The notes below the pieces were generated by a model that was given only the letters and a program-made list of their open reading frames with translations, searched no databases and had not been told where the DNA came from. From Clostridium_B lapidicellarium (GTDB taxonomy: Bacteria; Bacillota; Clostridia; Clostridiales; Clostridiaceae): a DNA stretch of 64,000 nt. Position 1 is the stretch's first letter, and the number at the start of each line of letters is the position of its first letter. Of this stretch, positions 25,158-33,928 are shown piece by piece. A program made the translations under genes and the position numbers. Location of the stretch: positions 1 to 64,000 of the forward strand of contig NZ_JBGFFE010000016.1 of the NCBI RefSeq assembly GCF_041224415.1. The letters run 5' to 3'.

Positions 25158-26801
25158 TTAATACATTCCGTTCATTCCAGCTCCGCCTGCTCCAGGCGCA
25201 CCCGGTGCTCCAGGAGTCTGATTATTCTTTTCCGGAATATCTGCTACTGCCGCTTCTGTAGTTAAGAAAGTACTTGCCACAGATGCCGCATTCTGAAGTG
25301 CAGATCTTGTAACTTTTGTAGGATCAACTATACCATTTTCTACCATATCTATATATTTATTTGTAAGCACATTATAGCCAATGCCAACTTTGCTGTTTTT
25401 AACTTTTTCAATTATTACAGAACCTTCAACACCGGCATTAGCTGCTATCTGTCTGATTGGCTCTTCCAATGCCTTTCTCACTATATCTATGCCAACTTTT
25501 ACATCCGGTATATCTGAAGTTAATTTCTCAACTTCTGGAATTGCATTGATATAAGCTGTTCCACCGCCGGGGCCCATGCCTTCTTCAACTCCTGCCTTGG
25601 TAGCTGCCAGTGCATCTTCTATCCTCATTTTTTTCTCTTTCAGTTCAGTTTCAGTTGCCGCTCCAACATTTATTACAGCTACACCACCTGCAAGTTTTGC
25701 AAGTCTTTCCTGTAATTTTTCCTTGTCAAAATCAGAAGTAGTTTCATCTATCTGTACTCTAATCTGAGATACTCTGTCCTTAATAGCCTGTTTATCTCCT
25801 CTTCCGTTTACAATAGTGGTATTATCTTTATCTATTTTCACAGATTCAGCTCTTCCTAAATCGTCTAAATCAACGTTTTTCAAGTCTCTTCCAAGTTCTT
25901 CAGAAATCACGTGACCGCCCGTAAGTATTGCTATGTCCTGAAGCATTTCCTTTCTTCTGTCCCCAAATCCAGGTGCCTTTACAGCAACACAAGTAAATGT
26001 ACCTTTCAGTTTATTTACAACCAATGTTGCAAGAGCTTCGCCCTCTACATCATCGGCAATTATAAGTAATTTTCTTCCCTGTTGAACTATCTTTTCAAGC
26101 AGTGGAAGTATTTCCTGAATATTCGATATCTTTTTATCAGTTATCAATATATAGGGATCATCTAATGAAGCTTCCATTTTTTCCGTATCCGTAACCATAT
26201 ATGCACTTAAATAGCCTCTGTCAAATTGCATTCCTTCAACTACACTCAGGTCAGTTCCCATAGTCTTAGATTCTTCAACAGTTATAACGCCCTCATGACC
26301 AACCTTTTCCATGGCATCAGCTATCAATTCACCTATTTTTTCATCAGAAGCCGATATAGATGCAATTCTTGCTATGTCTTCTTTACCCTTCACAGCTTTT
26401 GAAATCTTTTTTATTTCCTCTACAGCTTTATCTACAGCCATATTTATGCCCTGTCTTATAAGCATTGGATTTGCTCCGGCTGCAACATTTTTCAATCCTT
26501 CTCTTATTATAGCCTGGGCCAATAAAGTTGCTGTAGTAGTTCCATCACCTGCTACATCATTTGTCTTTGTAGCCACTTCCTTTACAAGCTGTGCTCCCAT
26601 ATTCTCGTAAGGATCTTCCAGTTCTATTTCCTTTGCTATAGTAACACCATCATTAGTAATAAGTGGTGAGCCAAATTTTTTATCAAGTACTACATTTCTT
26701 CCCTTGGGTCCAAGGGTAATTTTTACCGTGTCTGCTAATTTATTGACGCCGTCCTGCATTTTTGCCCTTGCGTCTTCACCGAATAAAATACTTTTTGCCA
26801 T
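25158..26801 (-). CDS. groEL: 60-kDa chaperonin GroEL
   Basis: The 547-aa protein forms the double-ring folding chamber. Characteristic segments are LADTVKITLGPKGRNVVLDKKFGSP, the ATP site GDGTTTATLLAQ near residue 88, FDRGYLSAYM, AAVEEG-like GVEEGMGPGGGTA near 405 and TTEAAVADIPE near the C-terminus. The tail is Gly/Ala/Pro-rich and ends GMNGMY, where many GroELs have GGM repeats. It is the second gene of groES-groEL (66 bp apart), so CIRCE/HrcA control extends to it. Confidence 0.98.
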   Translation of the reverse strand: MAKSILFGEDARAKMQDGVNKLADTVKITLGPKGRNVVLDKKFGSPLITNDGVTIAKEIELEDPYENMGAQLVKEVATKTNDVAGDGTTTATLLAQAIIREGLKNVAAGANPMLIRQGINMAVDKAVEEIKKISKAVKGKEDIARIASISASDEKIGELIADAMEKVGHEGVITVEESKTMGTDLSVVEGMQFDRGYLSAYMVTDTEKMEASLDDPYILITDKKISNIQEILPLLEKIVQQGRKLLIIADDVEGEALATLVVNKLKGTFTCVAVKAPGFGDRRKEMLQDIAILTGGHVISEELGRDLKNVDLDDLGRAESVKIDKDNTTIVNGRGDKQAIKDRVSQIRVQIDETTSDFDKEKLQERLAKLAGGVAVINVGAATETELKEKKMRIEDALAATKAGVEEGMGPGGGTAYINAIPEVEKLTSDIPDVKVGIDIVRKALEEPIRQIAANAGVEGSVIIEKVKNSKVGIGYNVLTNKYIDMVENGIVDPTKVTRSALQNAASVASTFLTTEAAVADIPEKNNQTPGAPGAPGAGGAGMNGMY

Positions 26802-26866
26802 AAAAAAACCTCCCTACAACATACATTTTTATAATAAAAACTTTTTTGTTCTTGAATTTAATATTT

Positions 26867-27151
26867 TTACTCGATTACAGCCAATATGTCATCCTGTTTT
26901 AAGATAGTATAATCCTTATTGTCTATTTTTACTTCATTTCCGGCATATTTGGAAAATAATACTCTTTGCCCTACCTTAACCTCCATATTAACTTGTTTTC
27001 CATCAACCATTCCGCCAGGTCCTACTGCTACGATTTCAGCTTCTTGTGGTTTTTCCTTGGCAGTACCCGGTAAAACAATACCACTTTTAGTAGTTTCCTC
27101 CACTTCTATTTTTTTAATTACAACTCTGTCTCCAAGTGGTCTAATTTTCAT
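26867..27151 (-). CDS. groES: 10-kDa co-chaperonin GroES
   Basis: The 94-aa protein is the lid of the GroEL chamber. It begins MKIRPLGDRVVIKKIE and contains the mobile loop (TTKSGIVLPGTAKEKP, residues about 20-36) plus YAGNEVKID near residue 70. Length is standard. It precedes groEL by 66 bp and is headed by a CIRCE operator. Confidence 0.98.
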   Translation of the reverse strand: MKIRPLGDRVVIKKIEVEETTKSGIVLPGTAKEKPQEAEIVAVGPGGMVDGKQVNMEVKVGQRVLFSKYAGNEVKIDNKDYTILKQDDILAVIE

Positions 27152-27210
27152 CTAAACCCCTCCTTAAAATACTTTAGATTTATTTAAATTTAATTTTTAA
27201 CTTTTTCTTG

Positions 27211-27237
27211 TTAGCACTCATTAATTATGAGTGCTAA
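27211..27237. promoter_or_regulatory. CIRCE operator (HrcA binding site)
   Basis: TTAGCACTC and GAGTGCTAA form a perfect inverted repeat with a 9-bp spacer, the CIRCE consensus. It lies about 60 bp upstream of groES, so HrcA is predicted to repress groES-groEL except under heat or unfolded-protein stress. Confidence 0.98.
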
Positions 27238-27244
27238 TACAATT

Positions 27245-27276
27245 ATTATAATAATGAATACTATTTATATTATCAA
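27245..27276 (-). promoter_or_regulatory. groES: Predicted groES promoter
   Basis: On the reverse strand TTGATA (27271-27276) is followed after 17 bp by TATTAT (27248-27253), overlapping TATAAT (27245-27250). CIRCE follows at once, covering the expected transcription start. Confidence 0.7.
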
Positions 27277-27471
27277 ATTTAAATTCAGTATATATTATAC
27301 TAAATTTCCCAAAAAATGTTCAATATCCTTTAATTAAATAGATATTTCAGCTTATTTCTATCGATTTCACTAATATCCTATTATAAAAAGTAACGTGCAA
27401 AAGATACACTACTATTGTTTTCCAAATACATATATCTATATACAAAAAAAGTAATAAATAATATTTTAAAC

Positions 27472-28197
27472 TTACTTATTACTTCCAGATTGAGAACCGC
27501 CTCTTACCATTTTGGATATTATCTTCTCCCCTTTGAGTACACCTACAACAAACAAAGAAATCATGAGAAGCGCTATGACTATAAGTTCTATCTTGTTCCC
27601 CGAATATATTTTTGATCCAAAATATGTGGAAATAACTATTCCAGGCAGTCTCCCCAATGTAGAATACATTATGAAATTTTTAAGGTTTATATCCGATATC
27701 CCACATATATAGGCCAGCACATCCTTCGGTATGCCCGGAATCAAATACAACAAAAACACTACAGAATTTATGCTTCCCAAACGCAATATTTTATCGAAAA
27801 ATTTCAAATGCCTCTTGGATATCATTTTATTTACCAAAGGCTTGCCGTAAATTTGCGATATTCCATAACAAATTATACTCCCAACGGTTATACCTATAAT
27901 GGACAGTATGCTTCCAAACACAGTGCCATATATATATCCACCTGACATCTGAACGATCTCCCCTGGTATAAAAAAAGCTATTACCTGTAAAATCTGAATG
28001 AGCAAAAATACCGAGACACCGTATTTCCCGTAAGAGGTTATTATATATCTTATTTTGTCAGGATCTCTAAATATATAAATATATCTGTGATAATATTCAT
28101 AGGCTGCAACGAGCAGTACAAGTCCTATTACACTTAAGGCTATATAAGGTTTATATTCTATTAATTTTTTTTTAATTTTTTCTTTCAATGAAATCAC
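27472..28197 (-). CDS. TVP38/TMEM64 family (DedA-like, SNARE-associated) membrane protein
   Basis: The 241-aa protein has about six predicted membrane segments. The DedA/VTT-type central signature is visible: FFIPGEIVQMSGGYIYG and later LYLIPGIPKDVLAYICGIS and LGRLPGIVISTYFG. Members are thought to act in membrane lipid flipping or envelope homeostasis. The gene is monocistronic with AT-rich flanks. Confidence 0.9.
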   Translation of the reverse strand: MISLKEKIKKKLIEYKPYIALSVIGLVLLVAAYEYYHRYIYIFRDPDKIRYIITSYGKYGVSVFLLIQILQVIAFFIPGEIVQMSGGYIYGTVFGSILSIIGITVGSIICYGISQIYGKPLVNKMISKRHLKFFDKILRLGSINSVVFLLYLIPGIPKDVLAYICGISDINLKNFIMYSTLGRLPGIVISTYFGSKIYSGNKIELIVIALLMISLFVVGVLKGEKIISKMVRGGSQSGSNK

Positions 28198-28348
28198 CTT
28201 AAAATATACTTAACTTTAATATTAATTATATCCACTTAATTTTGCCATATACTTTTATTTTGGAACAAACATATCCGCTTATAAAGATTTTATCATAATA
28301 ATAGCTGCAGATACATTAATTTTCGATTAAATTTTAAAATGCAAAGAG

Positions 28349-28377
28349 CCCCGACAATCCATGACAAATTATCGGGG
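28349..28377 (-). terminator. Terminator downstream of the hydrogenase gene
   Basis: CCCCGA and TCGGGG (with adjacent AAT/ATT pairing) form a stem with a short loop. On the reverse strand it is followed by a T-rich stretch (CTCTTTGCATTTT). It lies 11 bp beyond the hydrogenase stop. Confidence 0.8.
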
Positions 28378-28387
28378 TGTTTCATAA

Positions 28388-29878
28388 TTATCTGCTCAAA
28401 TTTACTTTTTTAAATTTTTCCAGATTTTCATTGGAAAGTACGGATTTTTTACTGGACTTTCTGCTGAATTTAATCAATTGGGGTCTGGATTTCATCAAGC
28501 TGACCATTGTACCAGGGCCTCCAATACAGCCTCCCTGACACATCATTCCCTCTATAAAATTTCCATGGAGTCTTTTTAATCTGGCAATAACCATGGCCTT
28601 TTTTATTTCGTCTCTTCCACTTGCCTTCACAGGTTTAAAATCAATTTTGTCCTTTTTATCACCTATGCAATTTTCTACAGCAGCTGTAAGGCCTCCCTGC
28701 TGGGCAAAGCCCCTTCCATAAAGAGAGGCATCATCCACAGGTATGTCATCACAACTTTCAGGTTTCACGCCAAATGCACCCATAAGTGCAAATATTTCCT
28801 CAAATGTCAGTACATAATCCACTGCACCTCTTACAGAATCCCTGTTAATTTCACTTTTTTTAGCGGTACAGGGTCCTACAAAAACTACCACTGCATTTTT
28901 ATCCTCTTCTTTTATCATCCTGGCAACAGCAACCATAGGTGAAACGGTACTGGATATTTTAGAAACCTCACTTGGAAATTTAGTTTCAATATAACTTACA
29001 AATCCCGGGCAGCAGGAACTTGTCATGTATTTGTCCCCGGAATTCATTCTATTTACAAATTCATCGGATTCATTTACAGTAACTGCATCTGCGCCACAGG
29101 CAACTTCAACCATATTCTTAAAGCCAATTTTTTTAAATGCACTCTTAAGCTGCCCAACTGTGACTTTCGGTCCAAATTGCCCAGTTATAGCAGGAGCTGC
29201 CACAGCATATATGTCTTTTTTTTCACATAAGGCACCTGTAACTTCTGCAATATAACTTCTATCAGCTACAGCTCCAAATGGACATGCAGCCATGCAGGCA
29301 CCGCAGTTGATGCATTTCTCCTTGTCTATCTGTGCTTTTTTACTATCCGGATTTATCTCCAGAGCCCCAGTAGGACAAGACTTTTTACAAGGTCTCATCA
29401 CTTCCGCTATGGCATTATAGGGACATACTTTTTTACACATACCACATTCCTTACAGACATCATGATCTATGTGTGATCTCCCGTTAACTCTAGTTATGGC
29501 ATTAGCAGGACACACTTCCATACATTTATGTTGTATGCATCCTCTGCAGGCTTCCGTTACACTGTATTTGTATATAGGACATCTATCGCAGGCAGCCGAA
29601 AGAACATACATCATATGATCCCTGTCATCAATTTTTTTTAAATCCAAAGTTATATTATCAGTAGGTATGAACCCAGATGCCAGTAAAGCTCTTTCATATA
29701 AAACCGCTCTTTCTTTGTACACACAGCACCTATATTCTGCCTTGTCCTTACCCTTAATTATCTTATAGGGTATTTTTATCAGCTCTTCCTTGTTCAATTT
29801 ATTCTTCATGACCAGAGAAGCAACTTCCCTTAGAACCAAAAATTTCAATCTTTTTAATGGAGTCTCAAAATTCACCAT
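28388..29878 (-). CDS. Monomeric [FeFe]-hydrogenase, group B (CpIII-like)
   Basis: The 496-aa protein resembles group B [FeFe]-hydrogenases. Its N-terminal part has several Cys clusters including CRGCIQHKCMEVCP, CKECGMCKKVCP and CINCGACMAACP for [4Fe-4S] clusters. The H-cluster motifs follow as TSSCCPGF (P1), VGPCTAKKSE (P2) and MMCQGGCIGGPG (P3), so the cysteines needed for the active site are present. It would catalyse H2 evolution or oxidation or a sensory role. The M in MVNFETP (29876-29878) has GGGGGA nearby; the frame opens seven codons further upstream. No maturases (HydEFG) are nearby, and it is monocistronic. Confidence 0.85.
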   Translation of the reverse strand: MVNFETPLKRLKFLVLREVASLVMKNKLNKEELIKIPYKIIKGKDKAEYRCCVYKERAVLYERALLASGFIPTDNITLDLKKIDDRDHMMYVLSAACDRCPIYKYSVTEACRGCIQHKCMEVCPANAITRVNGRSHIDHDVCKECGMCKKVCPYNAIAEVMRPCKKSCPTGALEINPDSKKAQIDKEKCINCGACMAACPFGAVADRSYIAEVTGALCEKKDIYAVAAPAITGQFGPKVTVGQLKSAFKKIGFKNMVEVACGADAVTVNESDEFVNRMNSGDKYMTSSCCPGFVSYIETKFPSEVSKISSTVSPMVAVARMIKEEDKNAVVVFVGPCTAKKSEINRDSVRGAVDYVLTFEEIFALMGAFGVKPESCDDIPVDDASLYGRGFAQQGGLTAAVENCIGDKKDKIDFKPVKASGRDEIKKAMVIARLKRLHGNFIEGMMCQGGCIGGPGTMVSLMKSRPQLIKFSRKSSKKSVLSNENLEKFKKVNLSR

Positions 29879-30070
29879 TTTATCCATCCCCCATGACATC
29901 TAATAATATATCTTCCCTTGTTTAAATTATAACAGATTATAATTTTAATTGTAACAACTTTTATAAAATCAGAAAATATTTTTTGATTCCTTATTTAACA
30001 GTAATCTACAACCAATCAATTTTTAATCTAATCAGTATCAATTTGATCGTGAAAGTGGTACAGGGATTCT

Positions 30071-30110
30071 ACAGTTGACAATGGACAATTGACAATGAAT
30101 GATGGACAAC
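30071..30110. repeat. TTGACAAT-rich short repeat
   Basis: This region has overlapping copies of TTGACAAT/TGGACAA (at 30075, 30082, 30089 and 30102 or close). An element of the same type is found at 60974-61028, sharing TGGACAATTGA. It is an intergenic repeat, not a gene. Confidence 0.6.
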
Positions 30111-30117
30111 ATTTTCA

Positions 30118-30378
30118 CTACTTTCCCAATGACACAATAAATCTGCCCAGACACATGACCATAAAAGCTATTATACAAACTGCAGCATACATTTTGGATT
30201 TATCTTTAAATGCGCTCATGCCGTTAAAAAGTACAAAAGGTGCCGCAAAGAAAAGTAAAAACAGCCCCCAATTGGGTATAAGTGCTATAGAACAAGTTAC
30301 ATAATAAGCTGCAGCAATTAACATTTTAGATTTTTCCCCTGTCCTAAATCCAGGTATGTACTTTAATATATTCTTCAA
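30118..30378 (-). CDS. Small three-helix membrane protein
   Basis: An 86-aa protein with three predicted hydrophobic helices (about residues 20-35, 38-52 and 62-82). The start is TTG at 30376-30378 behind GGGGAG. It lies 21 bp downstream of ogg on the same strand and may be cotranscribed. Function unknown. Confidence 0.65.
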   Translation of the reverse strand: MKNILKYIPGFRTGEKSKMLIAAAYYVTCSIALIPNWGLFLLFFAAPFVLFNGMSAFKDKSKMYAAVCIIAFMVMCLGRFIVSLGK

Positions 30379-30399
30379 TTTTTCTTCTCCCCTAACTTT

Positions 30400-31308
30400 C
30401 TATATCTTCACATTGTTTTCTCTTGCGTAGTAGAAGAGGTACTGCTGTGCAAACCCTGACAGCTGGCCAAACTTATTTATCCCAAAATCTCTTATTTTTT
30501 TCAAGGATACATCCGGTGCCAGATAAAAGTGCTCCATAGCCCTTTTAACCCAGACATCTACAGGAAATGCAGAATACTTCTGCATGGAAAAAAGCATGAT
30601 GCAGTCAGCTACTTTTGGTCCTATACCCATAAACTTCTGCAGTCCTTTATGACATATTTCATCTTTCTGCATTTTAATCCAGTTTATATCATAGGATTTG
30701 TCATAATTTTGTCGATTCTCAATTCCCCTGTAATAAATTTTCCTTACAGTATCCATTATATATTTGTTCCTAAATCCGGTACCGCAGGATGCAAGTTCTT
30801 CCATAGTGGCATCCTTCAATTTTTCTATCTTTGGAAAAGCATAATAGGTTTCTCCTCTGTATTTTATAGGTTCACCCCATCTCTGGCTGATCTTTTTCAA
30901 CGCCCTTTTTATCATAGGTATTCTGTTGTTTGCAGATATTATAAAAGAAACAATGAGTTCAAAAGGATCCTGTTTCAAGAGCCTTATTCCACTTCCAAAT
31001 TCCACTGCCTTTTTTAAAATCGGGTCTTTCTTGAGAATCTTTTTTATTTCATCATAGTCCCTGTACAGATCAAAATAATCTGCCCATATCTCTTTAAAAT
31101 CCTGGGGAGATGTATTGTACAGCAATACATCATTATCTCTTTTTTCCACCTCAATAACTCTCCTGAAAGCCACACCTATATAATTGCCATTTTCCTTCCT
31201 ATCCCATCTGAAACATTGTCCGCAATCAAATATATGGGGCAGCTCAAAATTCCGCACATTTTTTATTACAATTCCACCTTCAAAACTTTCTATATAGTTA
31301 AAATCCAT
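30400..31308 (-). CDS. ogg: 8-oxoguanine DNA glycosylase (Ogg family)
   Basis: The 302-aa protein is a bacterial Ogg1-type base-excision enzyme with AP-lyase capacity. It has the OGG_N domain (DCGQCFRW near residue 30) and the HhH-GPD domain ending FMGIGPKVADC, where the lysine corresponds to the Schiff-base Lys of human OGG1 and the Asp in PVDVWVKRAM to the catalytic Asp268. An AGGAG lies seven bases before the ATG at 31306-31308; an earlier ATG seven codons upstream lacks a ribosome site. Similar Ogg proteins exist in clostridia. It follows nfnAB, separated by a hairpin. Confidence 0.94.
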   Translation of the reverse strand: MDFNYIESFEGGIVIKNVRNFELPHIFDCGQCFRWDRKENGNYIGVAFRRVIEVEKRDNDVLLYNTSPQDFKEIWADYFDLYRDYDEIKKILKKDPILKKAVEFGSGIRLLKQDPFELIVSFIISANNRIPMIKRALKKISQRWGEPIKYRGETYYAFPKIEKLKDATMEELASCGTGFRNKYIMDTVRKIYYRGIENRQNYDKSYDINWIKMQKDEICHKGLQKFMGIGPKVADCIMLFSMQKYSAFPVDVWVKRAMEHFYLAPDVSLKKIRDFGINKFGQLSGFAQQYLFYYARENNVKI

Positions 31309-31334
31309 ATATGTACTCCTTATTTTCATAATTT

Positions 31335-31371
31335 AAAAGGCTGTACCAGAACAACTCCAGTACAGTCTTTT
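31335..31371 (-). terminator. Terminator between nfnAB and ogg
   Basis: AAAAGGCTGTAC and GTACAGTCTTTT pair over 12 bp with one G-T pair. On the reverse strand it ends CCTTTTAAATT. It suggests that nfnAB is usually terminated before ogg. Confidence 0.75.
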
Positions 31372-31376
31372 CCCTA

Positions 31377-33653
31377 TCATTTCTTTAGATATTCATCTAT
31401 AGCCTTTGCCGCTCTTTTACCTGCCCCCATGGCAAGTATTACCGTGGCAGCTCCAGTAACTGCATCTCCTCCAGCGTATATTCCCTCTCTCGTAGTCAGT
31501 CCGGTATCATCCTGTACCACCAGGCATCTGCGCTTGTTAATTTCAAGTCCCTTCGTTGTAGAAGCTATAAGTGGATTCGGTGAAGTTCCAAGTGCCATAA
31601 TAACTGTATCTACAGCCAGATCAAATTCCGAGCCCTCTATTTTAATAGGTCTTCTCCTGCCAGATTCATCCGGCTCGCCTAATTTCATCTTTACACATTT
31701 CATTCCCTTGACCCAACCTTTTTCATCTCCCAATATCTCTACAGGATTAGTCAAAAGATTGAATTTTATCCCCTCTTCCTCGGCATGATGAACTTCTTCA
31801 GCCCTTGCCGGAAGTTCCGCACGGGATCTTCTATACACTATACATACCTCTGCACCAAGTCTAAGTGCCGTCCTAGCAGAGTCCATTGCCACATTTCCTC
31901 CGCCTACTACGGCAACTTTTTTGCCAACTTTTATAGGCGTGTCGTAGTCCTTCTTAAACGCCTTCATGAGGTTATTTCTTGTTAAAAATTCATTGGCTGA
32001 AAATACTCCGTTTAAATTTTCCCCAGGTATTCCCATAAACCTTGGAAGACCTGCACCAGAACCTATGAATACTGCCTCAAAACCTTCCTTATCCAGGAGC
32101 TCATCTATGGTAATAGTTCTGCCTACTATCATATCAGTTTCTATCTTAACTCCTAATTTCTTCACATTTTCAACTTCATGCTGCACTACTTTCTCCTTCG
32201 GAAGCCTGAATTCAGGAATTCCATATACTAAAACTCCACCTGCCTTATGTAAAGCTTCAAATATGGTAACATCATACCCAAGTTTTGCCAAGTCTCCGGC
32301 ACATGTGAGCCCTGAAGGTCCACTGCCGATTACAGCTACTTTTCTGCCGTTCTTGGGTGAAGTTTCAGACAAATCAATGTTATTTTCACGGGACCAATCC
32401 GCCACAAATCTCTCCAGCTTGCCTATGGCAACAGCATCCCCCTTTTTCCCAAGAACACATTTTCCTTCACACTGGTTTTCCTGAGGACACACCCTTCCGC
32501 AAACTGCAGGAAGTGCACTGGATTCAGCTATTATTCTGGCAGCTTTTTCAAAGTCTCTGTTTTTAACCTGTTCTATAAATTTGGGTATTCTTATAGAAAC
32601 AGGGCATTGAGTCACACACATGGGTTTTTTACAATTCAGACATCTGGATGCTTCTTTCACAGCCTCATCTTCGGTATACCCAAGACACACCTCATCAAAA
32701 TTAGTGGCCCTTACTTTAGGATCCTGTTCACTTATTGGGACTCTCCTCATCCTATTAAATTTTTCCTCTGCCCTACATTCACGGCCTTTTCTGTCAAAGG
32801 TATCCCCTTCTTCTTTTTTCAATATCTTTTTTCCCTCTTCAGTCTTGTACATGGCCTGTCTTCTCATAGCCTCGTCAAAATTTACAAGATGACCGTCAAA
32901 CTCAGGTCCGTCCACACAGGCAAATTTAACTTTTCCACCTATGGTAACCCTGCAGGCTCCACACATTCCAGTACCATCTACCATTATCGGGTTCAAACTC
33001 ACTATTGTCTTGATGCCGTATTTTTTAGTAAGCTGTGCTATGAATTTCATCATTATCATCGGCCCTATGGCAACTACATAATTATAGTCCTTATTAGTTT
33101 TCTTATCAATAAGTTCCTTCAAAAGGTCCGTAACAAAACCCTTATATCCATAACTGCCGTCATCAGTAGCTATATAAAGGTTATCACAAATGGGCTTTAA
33201 TTCATCTTCAAAAAGAAGATAATTTTTAGATTTACATCCAACTATGACATCAGCCTTTATCCCATGGCTGTAAAGCCATTTTACCTGAGGGTAAACCGGT
33301 GCAGTGCCAACTCCTCCTGCTACAAATATTATATTTTTCCCCTTGAGTTCTTCCAAACTCATATTCATAAGATCGGAATGCTGTCCCAGTGGGCCAACAA
33401 AATCTTCAAAATAATCTCCTGTTTTATATTCAGCCATTCTCTTGGTTGAATCTCCTGATGTCTGAAATACTATTGTAACCGTGCCCGCTTTTGAATCATA
33501 ATCACAGACAGTTAAAGGTATCCTCTCCCCTTTTTCATCCATTTTAACAATGACAAATTGACCAGGTAAGCAAGATGATGCAACTCTCGGTGCATCTATA
33601 TCCATTAAAAAAATTTTGGGTGCCAGTTCTTTTTTTCGTACTATTTTATACAT
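31377..33653 (-). CDS. nfnAB: Fused NfnAB, NADH-dependent ferredoxin:NADP+ oxidoreductase
   Basis: The 758-aa protein joins the two subunits of the electron-bifurcating transhydrogenase that couples NADH and reduced ferredoxin to NADP+ reduction. The NfnA-like part (about 1-285) has an FAD/NAD(H) fold with VAGGVGTAPVYPQV and a [2Fe-2S] site (DGTGMCGACRV with a later Cys). The NfnB-like part (about 300-758) is of the GltD type: CLNCKKPMCVTQCP and CGRVCPQENQCEGKC for [4Fe-4S] clusters, GSGPSGLTCAGDLAKLG (FAD) and VVGGGNVAMDSAR (NADPH). Many clostridia carry separate nfnA and nfnB genes, but fusions exist. It is separated from hbd by about 275 bp. Confidence 0.94.
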   Translation of the reverse strand: MYKIVRKKELAPKIFLMDIDAPRVASSCLPGQFVIVKMDEKGERIPLTVCDYDSKAGTVTIVFQTSGDSTKRMAEYKTGDYFEDFVGPLGQHSDLMNMSLEELKGKNIIFVAGGVGTAPVYPQVKWLYSHGIKADVIVGCKSKNYLLFEDELKPICDNLYIATDDGSYGYKGFVTDLLKELIDKKTNKDYNYVVAIGPMIMMKFIAQLTKKYGIKTIVSLNPIMVDGTGMCGACRVTIGGKVKFACVDGPEFDGHLVNFDEAMRRQAMYKTEEGKKILKKEEGDTFDRKGRECRAEEKFNRMRRVPISEQDPKVRATNFDEVCLGYTEDEAVKEASRCLNCKKPMCVTQCPVSIRIPKFIEQVKNRDFEKAARIIAESSALPAVCGRVCPQENQCEGKCVLGKKGDAVAIGKLERFVADWSRENNIDLSETSPKNGRKVAVIGSGPSGLTCAGDLAKLGYDVTIFEALHKAGGVLVYGIPEFRLPKEKVVQHEVENVKKLGVKIETDMIVGRTITIDELLDKEGFEAVFIGSGAGLPRFMGIPGENLNGVFSANEFLTRNNLMKAFKKDYDTPIKVGKKVAVVGGGNVAMDSARTALRLGAEVCIVYRRSRAELPARAEEVHHAEEEGIKFNLLTNPVEILGDEKGWVKGMKCVKMKLGEPDESGRRRPIKIEGSEFDLAVDTVIMALGTSPNPLIASTTKGLEINKRRCLVVQDDTGLTTREGIYAGGDAVTGAATVILAMGAGKRAAKAIDEYLKK

Positions 33654-33849
33654 GATATCACGCCAATAAATGTTTTATTCCCTTTTCATAGTGCATATGG
33701 TCATTCACTCCAAGGGTGTAAATTCGGATAAAAATTACCCTATGCATAATTTTGACGATTTCAACTCCCCTCTATTTATACTTGACCCATAGTAATCCTT
33801 TATAATTATATCACATAATTACAAAAAGTGCATAATTTATTAATTAGCA

Positions 33850-33904
33850 AAAGGATCATCAAACCATATTTACAATTTGTTATAAAATGGTTTAATGATC
33901 CTTT
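33850..33904 (-). terminator. Terminator of the crt-bcd-etf-hbd operon
   Basis: AAAGGATCAT and ATGATCCTTT pair perfectly over 10 bp; just inside, AAACCAT and ATGGTTT pair again. On the reverse strand it follows hbd by about 25 bp and ends CCTTTTGC. Confidence 0.85.
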
Positions 33905-33928
33905 AAAATTTTGATTTAATTCGAACAA

